64,000 bases of DNA from Antitrichia curtipendula (lineage: Eukaryota; Streptophyta; Bryopsida; Hypnales; Leucodontaceae), in the NCBI GenBank assembly GCA_951230915.1, contig OX579639.1, positions 18,972,001 to 19,036,000 on the forward strand, written 5' to 3'. Every line of letters begins with the position of its first letter. Position 1 is the first letter of the stretch. The notes beneath the pieces are model-generated. The model saw nothing but the letters and a program-made list of their open reading frames with translations. It was not told the origin of the DNA and searched no databases. Made by a program: the position numbers and the translations under genes. Positions 23,237 to 34,079 of the stretch are shown piece by piece.

Positions 23237-23634
23237 TCCATTAAGGACCGTGGTTGATTTTGGAGGTGGGCAATTCTTTGTATGGCCAGTTGGGAGCAAT
23301 TTTAAAATTTTTGAATGCAAGTGCATATCAGAGATCTAACCGTACGGATGGAAGTGTTGCGCATGATATAGGATTTAGCATTGAAATTTTTGGTGAAGAT
23401 GCATTGTAAAGCAAGAATTTTTAGCAAATCTTGGTGTAATTTCAGCCCCTATTGTCTTGATTTTTTCAATCCTCTTGCCACATGCCACCTCAGATTGGCC
23501 TAGTTATTGTCCTAAACTCTTCACTTTCCAATTCCCCATACCCGTCCCCTTTGCCACGTCATCAAATTCATTGACATGCTCTCTCTACAAACCAAAAAGG
23601 ACCCAAATCGACCACAGAATGGGTCCTTAATGGG
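23237..23634. mobile_element. TTAA-flanked inverted-repeat element
   Basis: Left end TCCATTAAGGACC and right end GGTCCTTAATGGG are inverted copies (12 of 13). Just inside, GTGGTTGATTTTGG is matched by CCAAATCGACCAC. TTAA precedes the left end (23233-23236) and follows the right end (23635-23638). TTAA duplication with CC-rich ends is the piggyBac pattern. The element has no transposase. Confidence 0.6.
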
Positions 23635-23726
23635 TTAATGAAACTTCATGACAATGTGGGAAAAATCGGGGGCGAGGAATTTTATACTTGTGTGTTGTGC
23701 GTAGATATTAGTAAACGTAAAATTAG

Positions 23727-23805
23727 AACTCCATGGTTATAGGAACTTCATGGTTATAGGAACTCCGTGGTTATAGGAACTTCATGGTTATAGGAACTCC
23801 ATGGT
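23727..23805. repeat. 17-bp tandem repeat, about 4.6 copies
   Basis: Unit AACTYCATGGTTATAGG repeated head to tail with single-base variants. Noncoding minisatellite. Confidence 0.8.
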
Positions 23806-23811
23806 CAAATT

Positions 23812-24010
23812 GCAACAGAAATTTGAGTTTTAGAAAAATTCAAAATTTCAAATTGGAGGAGGAACTAGGTGTGATAAGTTTTTTTTGATAGTTGGTCTCA
23901 AATTCAAAATAGATCATATTTTATGACTAAAATTTAGGTCAAGAAAGAAGAGCAAAAATTGCCAAAATACACTACAAGGTTATCTATAGATTTGTTGGTA
24001 TTTTTTGTGT
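23812..24010 (+). repeat. Partial copy of the AT-rich dispersed family
   Basis: Matches the 3' half of the copy at 14215: an AAATTGCAAYARAA box, then TCAAATTGGAG-GAACTA, then a box ending in AATACACTA-AAGG-T-ATCTATAGATT. The 5' boxes of the family are missing here. Confidence 0.5.
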
Positions 24011-24184
24011 AGGAAAGTAAAAAAAAGATCACTAGGAGAAGGAGTATCCAACATTGTATATTGAAAATGGGTCCAAGCAACTCTCCCAAACAATAGAATG
24101 AAAAAAAAAATCTCACTTGTGAGACTGTAAACCCTAAAATTACCCAAAGAAAACATAGTGTCCTCTCAGGTACTTCAAGGTTAA

Positions 24185-24415
24185 CCCTTTAGTGTCTAAG
24201 AAGCCCAAATTGGGTCTCACGTTTTTTTAAGCAATGTTGAAGAGTTTATATGGAGATTTCTTTAAACTTAAATAATTGTGTATTTGAACCAATGCATACA
24301 ATGTTCTTCATTTAAGCTAATGATATAATCAAATTTTCTATTTCTATTATATTTTCTATAATATAATTAATCAAAATCTGCAACTGAAGATCATGAATTC
24401 TTAGTACATAAAGGG
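24185..24415. mobile_element. Second TTAA-flanked inverted-repeat element, 231 bp
   Basis: Left end CCCTTTAGTGTCTAAG and right end CTTAGTACATAAAGGG are inverted copies at 12 of 16 positions. TTAA flanks both sides (24181-24184 and 24416-24419). No coding capacity. It lies about 550 bp from the previous TTAA element but is not the same sequence. Confidence 0.6.
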
Positions 24416-24967
24416 TTAAGGATACCCTAAGCAAATAACATTGTTAACTACTAGAACAATGTCCTTATTCCATGCCAACTTTCATATAGGAGTATTTTCT
24501 ATCCAAGTATTTAGCTTGCACACCTTGCAAGACTTTATTTTAAATTGCTCTCTATATACCTTACAACAAATTGTTCTTGGTATCGATTTTGAGGAAGAGA
24601 AAGAGCACAAACAGGGAATTTTGTTAAAATGGAAATATTTCATACGCCATTTTTCGGACCATGCAATCTAACCAGCAAAAGTGTCACTTAGAACAAATAT
24701 AAATTTCAGACTTTGTAGTCTAAACCTTAAAAGAGCCAATGTTTGCGGAATGACGCCACTTTTAACGAAATTCCCTATATACAGGTAAACAAATGTTATG
24801 CACCTACAACTCCATGATCCCCTAAGTTGAACCAGACTAATTGATTACCGACACCTTTCTCAATTCCGCCCTGATGCGGTACCCCCTTGCGTGCATTTCA
24901 CTGCAACGAAATTAATGCACGTTCAGGCTGCACTACCTGACCTTACCAGCTTCCTGCAGCAGACAGC

Positions 24968-24973
24968 TATAAA
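24968..24973 (+). promoter_or_regulatory. TATA box candidate for the elongase gene
   Basis: TATAAA lies 420 bp upstream of the elongase ATG, in DNA that becomes GC-richer toward the gene. The leader that would follow contains AGCT and GATC tetranucleotide runs (near 25270 and 25330). Confidence 0.4.
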
Positions 24974-25390
24974 TGAATTCAGCGGCAATTACACCCGCTA
25001 CTGGATCGGAGCTACCCCGGATTGCAGACGACGTACTCCGATCCAACTACCATATCCATAAATTCTTAACTGCATGCTCTGACGAACAATCCCAATCAAG
25101 CTTAGCTTGCCTCCTCACACTCTCACAGACTCACACCACTCCAAAGTCAATGTTCTCAAAAGTCTCACGCGTAATGAGGGTAGCAAGCAATCGACCACGT
25201 ACACCAAATACGCCAGTCCCATCGTCGTTGTCATCGTCGATCCATGTCTGATCCAAATTAATCCCAGCGAGCTAGCTAGCTCCTCAAAATCCCTCTTAAA
25301 GCTCCTGCACGCCCAACACATGCATGCACATCGATCGATCAACCGGAGCTCGTCAATTACTGTAAGTACTTGAGTTCATCGCAGCTAGCC

Positions 25391-28300
25391 ATGGAGCGGT
25401 TCTACACCGCGATCGATGCGAAAGTCACCCACGCAGTCTTCACCTGGTTCCGAGCTTCGTTCGGGGTGGAGCTCACGAGCACTCCCCCGACGAAAGGCTT
25501 GCTGTTCGTGGACAGCCCCACGCCCGCCGTGCTGGCGGCGTCGCTGTACGTTCTTGTTGTGATTGGAGGGTTGCTGTGGATCCGTGCAAGGGACTTGAAG
25601 CCGAGGGTGAAGGAGCCGGTGGCGTTGCAGGCGCTGGTGTTAGTGCATAACTTTGTTTGCACGGGGATCAGTCTGTTTATGAGTGTCGGGATCGTGTACC
25701 AGGCAGTGAAGCATCGGTAAGTTGGCATGGATGGGATCGAGATTGACTGGTAGTGGCAGTCGTCGTTCACCTCTGCATTCTATCTGAATGCTTTGGTCAA
25801 TCGATCACCCCGAAAACAACATGACATAGTTTGAATGTTTGAAAGTTAGATCGTATGTCAGTACGTGTTCGTTCTCAGATGCAAGTAGCTGAAATTTAAC
25901 CAAAAAGTGTAGACAATAGCTGTGAAACTAGCGTGAAGTTTGAAGTTTGAAGCACAGTCAGGAGTATTTCAGTAACTCGGATCTGCACGGGGAGCAGTCT
26001 CTATATTAGTGTCAGGATTGTGTTCCAGGCAGTGAAGCATCGAGACGATAGCACGGTAGATAGCTGGAGTACTCGCTCACTTCACTTTAATCTGAATGCC
26101 TAGGTACTCACGAAAAGAACTACATACGTAAATCACGTAATTTGAATGTTTGAAAGTTTGAATCCCGGTTTGAATGTTTGGTTGTGTTGATCTGTTCGTG
26201 TTCTCAAGATGTGTCGAAATTTAGGGAAATGTAGGCAATGTCTGTGAAACCAGTGTGAAAATTTAATTTTGGCACATTTGGTAGTATTTTGGCACCATAA
26301 GGTGTTTGTGAAACCATTGAAACCTTCAATCTGCCTGCCTAGCTAGGTCCCTCCGAAAACAATATATATGGCATAGTAGTTTGAATGTTTGTATGTTCGA
26401 TTGTGTGTCTGTACGTGTTCTCAAACGAGGATAAATTTAGCCACATAATGTAGCCGCTTGCCAGTGTGATTCAATTTGAAATTTTAGCACTTTTAGTAGT
26501 AATTTAGCAACTGGAGACATTTATGAAACCATTGGTGTGCATGGTTATGTTCGCTAATTAATGGCGTATTTCAGAGCACCATAGCTCAGTTGGAGTTCTA
26601 AAATTTAGCTAGACTAGCTATGATTGGCATAGATTTGAGGTTCTAAGCAACTCAACTAGCAGCTGGGAAAGTGCCAATTGTTTGAAATTTCGCCATTTTA
26701 ACGAATCTTTTAACGAATAAGTACGTGACATTGTGCGGATATCAGAATAAATTTCGTTGTAGAGATCTAGTAACTAAATTTTTTGCACTTCGCAAATTGA
26801 ATGTTTATGACCGCACCTTGCTGTAGTAAGTTCTTTTAGTTTCTCTTGTTTTGGACATTTTACAAGCTGGGATTCTAATCGTTTGTTTTCGAGTTTGCAG
26901 ATATTCATTCTGGAACAATGCCTACGATCCGAAGCATAAAGAGGTAATCGGAAGAAAACTCTTAAACGAGTTTGCCAATAAGTTGACCCCTGCATAAGTT
27001 TCATACCAATATATGAAAAGTGTCGGTATAGTCAGACAAATAGTTTTGTTGGGTTCCGGACGCCCACAGAAAAAAAACTTTGAAAACGTGGTAGTACGTC
27101 AATCCATGTCACAGTGGGAGAAGTGTTCGGATATTCTAGTAAGAGAAGGTCATATTAATCCCTAAGCGTTCTGACTTCCATGTTCTGATGATGAACATAA
27201 TGCTTTCGGCCAAATGTCTTTCTCATTCGACATCCAAAGGAATTCTGGAGTCTTTAAAATGTGACTTTTCATTAGGATCAATTTGATGAGATTGACAGAA
27301 CTGATATTTTCACACAACGCTACATCAAGCGAACATGTACAAAATCCAATTCCGGGGTGCTAAACTATTAATTAATAGTTCGTGGTCGATGCAGATGGCG
27401 TTGCTTATATACATGTTCTACATGTCGAAGTACTTGGAGTTTATGGACACCGTAAGCATTTCCAATCCCCATTTTTAAAATGTATGGGTAGGAGCTGAAA
27501 TAGAAAGTTTTGAAGAAGCTGGCACAAGTTTTAATTTCCAGACACTTGAATTGTTTGGAACCTCAGAACAGTATGCCGATATTTGTATCATGATTGTAAG
27601 TGAGAACTGAACTAAGTTACATTGGGCGTGTCACTGAGCACTTTTAATTTGCAGATTATCATGATCCTGAAGCGCAGCACAAGGCAGATTACTTTCCTTC
27701 ACGTGTACCATCATACTTCCGTTGCTCCCCTCTGGTGGATTGTTGTGTATGGCAACCCTGGTGGCGAAGGTACTTCACCCTTTTAAGGACGAACAACAAT
27801 TTTTTATTTATTAATCGATCGTTTTGTGGAACTACTAATCCAATTGGAGATAAAGATTAGAGAGTAGACTCTTTAAGTCTAGTGAATCGACTAGTGTGTT
27901 AATTTTAAAGGATTTAAAAATGAATAGCGTTATCTTATTGATGACACTAAATAGCATTGATTTAGTGGAGCTGGAACAACAGAATGAGTCTTAAGTTTAA
28001 CCCTCTGTTCCATATCTGTTTCTTGAGTGCAGCATATTTTTCTGCGGCTCTTAACTCTGGAGTTCATGTCTTCATGTACGCCTATTACTTCTTGGCTGGG
28101 GTGCTAAGGAACAAGCCAAAGCTGCGTGCTAAGTATCTCTTCTGGGCCAGGTATTGTACAGTATTATCCGAAATTAATGGTATTTTGAGGCGCAATGGTA
28201 AGCGGATTGGACTATGAGAATACACACTGGTTATGGTAAGCAACAAAAAAATACTAAAAAACGGTCAAACCAATTCAATGCAATTGGGGTTTCTTGTTGA

Positions 28301-29224
28301 CTTATCAATACAACACAGACTGTACATTATAAGTCTCGGAGATGCAGGGTTGTGTTTTCTTTCTTTAATTTTGCAAATCAAACAAAATCTTTCTTAAGTT
28401 TTCCTTTATCCAAAAGAACTCATTCCTAGAAATGAAGTTATGAAAATTCACTAGCTAATCACTGTATTACCATGATATATGCAGGTACTTGACACAAGCT
28501 CAGATGTTGCAGTTCCTTCTCAACGTGATCCAGGCTTACTATCACACGAAAATCAAGTCTCCCTGCCCAATGTGGTTGTGTAAGGTTGGTTCAACTCTAC
28601 ACACAATCAGATCTCCACTTCTGGACTTTTACTTTCTCTGCCAAAGCACAGATGTGATGAAACTTATGAAACTGTCATATAATTTATCTGAGTATAAGCT
28701 ATTTGCTCTCTTTCAATTGTCTTTGTCTCTCTTAAGGTGGGTACCCCCGAACCAATACTTTTTGCTCATGGTCCTAGTTACTATTACTAGACTAGTCCAA
28801 TTGTCCTATTTTCTTGTTGGCAAGTGAAAAGAGGTTCCAACGCACCAAAGAACCCAGCATTTGGATACCGTATGCAAAAGTTAGGAAGGGTCAAAGTGTT
28901 TTTTTTCCAGTAAATGTTCTAAAATCGTTTCTTCCACATTGATACATATATATTGATTTTGGAGATGTATACAGTGTGATGATGATGAGGGTTCTAAACA
29001 GGGTGCAATTTTGATCGTTCCCACCTTTTGCAGCACTTGAATCTATCTAGAAATTTAGCCATTCTGACCTCATCCAAAAAATTGGTCCCGCTTCTAACTA
29101 TCTATTGCCAACGGTCTTGCTGCAGCTGCTGTTCTATTATATGGTCTCTTTGCTGTGCCTGTTTGGCAATTTCTACATTCAGAAGTACATCAAGCCCTTG
29201 CCAAAAGGATCCAAGACCGCATAA
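25391..29224 (+). CDS. PSE1: PSE1-like delta6-type PUFA elongase (ELO family)
   Basis: ER-membrane condensing enzyme that adds two carbons from malonyl-CoA to delta6 C18 polyunsaturated acyl-CoA on the route to arachidonic and eicosapentaenoic acids. Seven exons close perfectly: 25391-25716, 26901-26943, 27395-27451, 27655-27769, 28033-28150, 28485-28584, 29126-29224 (858 nt, 285 aa; Physcomitrium PSE1 is about 290). The histidine box is FLHVYHHTS in exon 4. ELO signatures KYLEFMDT, YYFLAGVLR and several hydrophobic spans are present. The exon 1 strings KGLLFVDSPTP and VIGGLLWIRARDLKPR are the moss PSE1 type. The C-terminus ends YIKPLPKGSKTA, basic and suitable for ER retention. The start follows GCTAGCCATGG. 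Substrate preference is inferred from similarity; a delta5-preferring paralogue cannot be excluded. Confidence 0.93.
25661..26540 (+). repeat. Tandem duplications in elongase intron 1 that include the end of exon 1
   Basis: The segment covering the last part of exon 1 and the start of intron 1 (from 25661) recurs from about 25985, keeping CAGGCAGTGAAGCATCG, but the GTAAG donor has become AGACG. A third, shorter copy starts near 26325 with the intron part only. Shared landmarks are TAGTTTGAATGTTTG, GTACGTGTTCTC and GAAATTTA or TAAATTTAG. Confidence 0.75.
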
Positions 29225-30196
29225 AATGCTCTTGATTTTGAAGATACAGACGTCTTATAATTATTGTTAGCCAAAAGTTTCAGATTTACCACCATCTCTA
29301 ACTGGCTGGCTTCCAGTAATGGTTTTCAATTGATGCCAGCAAGCATCATCTTAGGGCCACTGCACACTACAGCTGTCCAAGTTGAGAGGTCATGTGGAGG
29401 GAGTGACCAAACTTTGTTAAGAGTCCAAAGAAATGGACTGAAAAAATAGGCAATAAAGTATAGTTTTTGGTTTTTTTAATGAAGAAAATCCAACATCCTC
29501 TCGTTCATAGTTAGGGTTTCCATTCCTATCCGATCCAGACTTCCTTTGAGAGTCATCGCCTTCGTCAAAAAGTGTAGGCATTTTGGAGGAGGATGGCCTC
29601 GTCGTTAACTCCAATCATTCTGGTAATGTACAAATCATCACAGAACCTTCCAATCACTTATGGTAATCGATCTTCAAATTCCACAAACCATACATCCTGT
29701 GCTTATGATGTTAAACGGAGGACTTGGGGCTGAAATACCTGCAGTCATTTACACTTTCTGGCTACTAAACCAATCTTGCAACAATGCACATGTGCAGCAG
29801 CACAACGTTCACAATTTAAATCTCTGGTCAAGACAAAAGCAGTGTAATCTACATAAAAATTTCATCAGAACACGAGGGTGCCGTGATAAATCCATGCCTT
29901 ACCAAACACAAGGAAGTCAGCTACCAGTTTTGTGCCGATCCTCCATCACCTCTGACGACATTGCCTCGATTCCCTGTCACCACGCAAGAACTGTCTTCAA
30001 ATTGCACCAAGGCTACGGGCTACAAGTAATTGTGTCGCGAAAATACTTGCAGCCTCAAATGGTTTCTTGCACCATCGACGGTTTGAAACAATTCAAAGAG
30101 ACTCCCATTGACAATGACCCAACGTTTCAGTGAAATCTGCTTCCCGCACTTCCATATAATCGAAAGATGAAGGAAAGCGTTTATAATCCCCAACGC
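29225..30196. other. Intergenic DNA between convergent elongase and CENP-S genes
   Basis: Contains 3' UTR sequence of both genes and two repeat fragments. Positions 29346-29460 match the left end of the hAT-like element at 37251 (TTAGGGCC-CT-CACACTA, then GAGAGTCCAAAGA-like boxes). Positions 29740-29860 match 38625-38745. A minus-strand frame at 29614-29417 has no recognised domain. Confidence 0.5.
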
Positions 30197-30577
30197 TCAA
30201 GTATCAGTGGCGTCAGCTACAGCCTTCTTCGGTTTCTTCTCCGGGTCTTTCTCCTTGGACTTCGCGAAACCCTGCGCAACTACCCGCAGCGAAGCCAGCG
30301 CATCGTCGTTCCGGCGAGCCACAAGCAGGACGTCATCCACGACCACCGACTTCCGACCTGCGTGCTGCGTGAAGAGCTCCGCGTCGATCGCCAACCGCTC
30401 GGCCGACTTGAAAGTCAGGTCCTGGAGCGCGCTGATCACACGAGTCGAAATCCCCATCCCCTACTTCTGCGCCGTCCGCTCCGCTGTGGCGATGGTGGCC
30501 ACCTGCAGACGCTCGTGCAGACGCATCCTGCAGCTGTGCAACTGCTGCTGCATCTGTCCGTACTCACTCCTCGCCAT
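30197..30577 (-). CDS. MHF1: CENP-S / MHF1 histone-fold protein, frame broken by one TAG
   Basis: CENP-S (MHF1, FAAP16) pairs with CENP-X to bind DNA at kinetochores and in the FANCM pathway. The frame runs from ATG 30577 to TGA 30197 (126 codons) without introns. Residues about 19-32 read LHERLQVATIATAE, matching the family's first histone-fold helix (L-DR-R-ATIAIAE). Residues 40 onward read GMGISTRVISALQDL and then HAGRKSVVVDDVLLVARR, the conserved core. The C-terminus is Lys-rich. Codon 39, between QK and GMG, is TAG (30461-30463), so the two matching halves share one frame but are separated by a stop. It could be a recent pseudogene, a sequence error, a readthrough site, or a spliced site: a strong GTGAGTA at 30567 could pair with the AG at 30461, but that would remove conserved residues. 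The GC content is far above its surroundings and no intron is needed, so a retrocopy is possible. Confidence 0.8.
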
Positions 30578-30595
30578 TGCCTCAATTGCAGGCGA

Positions 30596-30812
30596 CTCCG
30601 AATCTCTCAAATTTCACGCCTATTGCAAAACCCCTCCCCTGCTTCATTAAAACCTGAAGAAACTCAATCACCAGCATAGTTGATTCGTTCTATTCGTCTC
30701 CATTCGCTCGTCGTCGTTATGGTCTAATTCCAATACAACTCCGAATCCCTCAAACTTCACGCCATTGCAAATCCCCTCCCTTGCTGCATCAAAACCTATT
30801 GAAACTCCCCTC
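30596..30812. repeat. Diverged tandem duplication upstream of CENP-S
   Basis: The block at 30596-30665 (CTCCGAATCTCTCAAA, CACGCC, ATTGCAAA, CCCCTCCC, AAAACCT, GAAACTC) recurs at 30741-30812 in the same order. Offset is about 145 bp. It lies in the probable promoter/5' UTR of the minus-strand gene. Confidence 0.65.
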
Positions 30813-31084
30813 ATGGCTGCTCACTCAACACCAAAGATCTCCCAAAGAAAGCCCGATTGCACTCCCGTTCTCATCATTCTAACTCCTTGTCTCACCCCTG
30901 TCACAGACTATACTCGGTAATCAGACTCCTTGCTCCATCCGCTCCGTCAGATTCCAGCACGGAAGAGCAACGGCCTGACACAGATCGCAATCACAAGGCT
31001 GTCGAATGAATTCTTCCCAGGCCTTGCTAGAAGTGGAAAGAAAACGCGAGATCGGACAAGGTAGCGGAAGCTGTGAATGACGTC

Positions 31085-31196
31085 ACACCTGCTGGGACTT
31101 CGGTATTGATAACTGGGACTTCGGTGTTAATGACTGGAACTTCAGTTAAACCCTTCGGTATTGATAACCGGGACTTCGGTGTTGATGACTGGGACC
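31085..31196. repeat. 21-bp tandem repeat, about 5 copies
   Basis: Unit CTGGGACTTCGGTRTTGATRA, with one damaged unit in the middle. The open frame through it (31073-31381) follows from the unit length being a multiple of three and is not regarded as a gene. Confidence 0.75.
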
Positions 31197-31384
31197 AATC
31201 TGTTGTCCTTAACCATGGAACGCCGAGGACGCCAATTTTTGGCGTTTGGATGATTGTGCAGTCATCTGTACATTGCTTGGAAACTTTTTTTCATCCATTT
31301 CATTTTTGTGCACCCTCCATGGTGGATTACAAAGAGTGTATAGTTGAATTTGTAGTCATGCAAGTGTCTATCTTCACATAAATG

Positions 31385-31860
31385 AGAAGTTATTAAAAAA
31401 AACGGATCACAAAATATGCTATTTTAGTGTATTTTGGGAAGTTGTTGTTCCTTGCTCTAAGTCTGAAATTTCTCCACAAAAATGATATCTTTTGAGTTTG
31501 AGACCAACTAACAAAATGAAGGTCATCTAATCTAGTTTCTTCTCCAATTTGAATTTTGAAAAAATTCTTAATATTGCACATTTTATTGCAATTTGAACTT
31601 TGGGTGTATTTTCAATGTCTATTATTTTCTAATTATAGAATGAGACGGAAATTGAGTTTACACCATGATGTTTGTCATTGTAATATACACACATGGTGAA
31701 ATTTTCAGTTTTTTTGAAATAATTTTCTATTTGATGTGATTTTTCTTCTCTTTTTCTTCAAAAATTCTCAAAAAAATCTAAATTTTTTGTGAAGTAAAGA
31801 AAACATGTAATTTCATCTCTGAAAAATAAATTAAATTTTTTTCAGACATGTCTAGTTGCA
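31385..31860 (-). repeat. Reverse copy of the AT-rich dispersed family
   Basis: Read on the minus strand this matches the copy at 34080: a TTTCATCTCTGAAAAATAAA region, the TACACCATGATGT box and TATTGCAATTTGAACTTTG in inverted order, and TTTAGTGTATTTTGG at the far end. Confidence 0.55.
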
Positions 31861-32003
31861 AAATGGCAGCAAATTGAGTGATAGGCCCTGAGGCCTAAAA
31901 TCAGTGATTATAGGTCCGTCATTTAGGAGTTAAAGCATTAATTTCCATTGGCGTTTCAAGTTTTGCGGCTGGAGTGGGGATCCCCATATAGTATAAATAA
32001 TTA

Positions 32004-32025
32004 GGGTGGGGGTGGGGGTGGGGGG
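32004..32025 (+). other. G-quadruplex-forming G tract
   Basis: Four runs of three to six G separated by single T (GGGT then GGGGGT twice, then GGGGGG) satisfy the classical quadruplex rule with one-base loops. It lies in intergenic DNA next to a CACTA-like MITE. Confidence 0.7.
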
Positions 32026-32051
32026 TATGTTTTCTTTCAGTTTTGAATGAA

Positions 32052-32406
32052 GTATGACACTACACTAATGATGGTAAATAGTGTTGGCAACACTAATTAC
32101 CAAGCACAACACTAAATGTCAACAATCATGTTAATGTTACCAACACTAAATGTCAACATAGATACTATTTGTCAACTATCGGATATTAATTTTTTACAAG
32201 TTTACATTTAGTGTTACCTATTGTTTCATCAAATTGCAATGAAAAAAATACCAACCTAAATATATAGATACCTATCCAAATGAATACTTTATAAAATAGA
32301 TAATATTAACTCTAAATGTCAACTAATTGAAGTTTAGAGTGGTCGGGATAAAAATGCAGGTAACGCTATTTACAAAATGACACTAAATACCATCATTAGT
32401 GTAGTA
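32052..32406. mobile_element. CACTA-like MITE
   Basis: Left end ACTACACTAATGATGGTA and right end TACCATCATTAGTGTAGT are exact inverted copies; the left end is preceded by C, giving CACTA. The motif CTAAATGTCAAC recurs inside near 32110, 32145 and 32315, like subterminal repeats of CACTA elements. No transposase; the target duplication is unclear. Confidence 0.65.
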
Positions 32407-32557
32407 GAATGGAGGTATTTGCAACATCAAGCAAAAATGCCAATGAATGGTGACATTATTGCTTGATGCTTGCATACTTTCTTTCTAGTAGTGTGAAGTG
32501 GAGCAAGAGGTGGGTGGTGAAGAGACGAATCCTCTTTTAGAGGGATTGGTGAAAAAG

Positions 32558-32792
32558 GGCCGGGGTGAACTAATCCCTCGCTCCTCCTGCCAAAGTCATT
32601 CTAAGGGGGCATGTAAAAAAAAAGTCCCTCTATTTTGTACTGGATTAATTTATCTTCTACACCTCTCCTAGCTAATTTGAGGTCTCTAATTGCAAATATA
32701 AATTCAAAATGTGCAAATATTATCACATTTGGCAAATAAAAAATCTTGGCAGTTTCCCTCAAAGATGAGTGAGGGGGCAGTTCACCCTAGTC
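32558..32792 (-). mobile_element. MULE-type MITE, reverse-oriented relative of the one at 36909
   Basis: Ends GGCCGGGGTGAACTAATCCC and GGGGGCAGTTCACCCTAGTC are imperfect inverted copies. The interior, read in reverse, shares ATATTTGCAATTAGAG and CAAAATAG blocks with the copy at 36909. Flanks GTGAAAAAG and GTAAGAAAAAG suggest a decayed duplication. Confidence 0.6.
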
Positions 32793-34079
32793 GTAAGAAA
32801 AAGGGGGCATGGAAGAGGAAGGAGGGGAAGGAGGGCCTTCTAAAGAGTGGAATCCAAAGTGTCTTGCTTAAAAGGACAATTTACCTTTTCCACTAAAGGG
32901 AAAGGGAGCCCCAAAACAAACCCAAAAATATCTAGAGGGATCAAACCCTTGCTTCCACTCTATGGTGTTGTTGTTTTTGAAGATAATTTTTTGAAAGTTT
33001 CTTCATACTATCTTAGAAATTCAAATGAATGTCATTTGTGTAAATTTTAATCTATGAATTTTCATGTTTTGGGTCTAATCTATTGTTCTATATTTTTCAA
33101 TTAGATTATCTACACTATTCTAAGCATTCATTTAAAAAATTAATGACATATACCTGGACTATAGCATTGCTACAAAGTTCAAGAAGAAATTAAATCCAAA
33201 AGAGTTGCATCAATAATTCTTTGCAATGATTCATTTCATCATTTATATGTTTAAGTTCTATAGAATTCTTCTATTTTAAGCTTATTTATTTGGAAATATT
33301 AACGAAGTATATAGTTTACAACAATTTTGAAATTAAATTTGAATTCAAGAAAAATAAACAAGCTCATTTTACTCATTAGCTACTAGTTCTTTCCATTCAT
33401 GGAATCATGAAAATGACTATGTATTAGTATACTTCAATTATCAATAGTAACTTTAGATAATTATCAAATTGTTATAATTCACTCCATTTATTATCCCTAC
33501 TATTTATGATTTCTATGATAAATAGTTCACACTCTCATTCACACTCTTGAAATCAAAGTTAGTGTGGGGCATGCTTTGTTCAAGAAGGAATTGGAATTGG
33601 GGAATCTCCTTTTGCCTTTGAAGAGTTGGAATGATTGTTAGAATTCTTTGCAAATGTAGAAATTAACAAAGTCAAAGTTTCTTACTAAAAAGATTTTGAT
33701 TGAAGCTCACAACTGCTCAAACTCTACAAGAGATAAAACCACATTTTGTTTTCATTTTGTTTTGGAAGTAAGAAAAAGAATGTTGAAGTGGTGAACCTAT
33801 TAACATCAATGCGCATGGATGTCATACAAAAAATGCAAATGAAAATGCATTTGCTCATCCAAAAGAATGATATGGTTTTAAGAATTTTTAGCAACTTAGC
33901 AATTTTATGTGTTGAAAAAGAGAGATTTTATCTAGAGAAAAATATTCTTTCAAAAAAAATATGTAACTTTTTTGAGCAAAATATCTTAAAAAAACACTTG
34001 GACGAAGCTTATAACCTTGTAAATTGGTTTATAAATCCATCATACTATAAAATCCATTCTAATGTTGAATTTGAATGAT
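32793..34079. other. AT-rich intergenic DNA
   Basis: No gene recognised. The frame at 33746-34078 is A/T-driven (Lys, Asn, Ile, Phe-rich) and has no domain. Confidence 0.45.

Noticed and set aside
24973..25251. A 92-codon frame before the elongase, as an upstream ORF or separate gene
   Set aside because: It begins at the TATA-like sequence itself, so would mostly precede the transcript start. It has no domain and overlaps another frame.
31073..31381. 102-codon frame with TGTSVLMTGTSV-type repeats
   Set aside because: It is open because it runs through a 21-bp minisatellite; no start context, domain or conservation is apparent.
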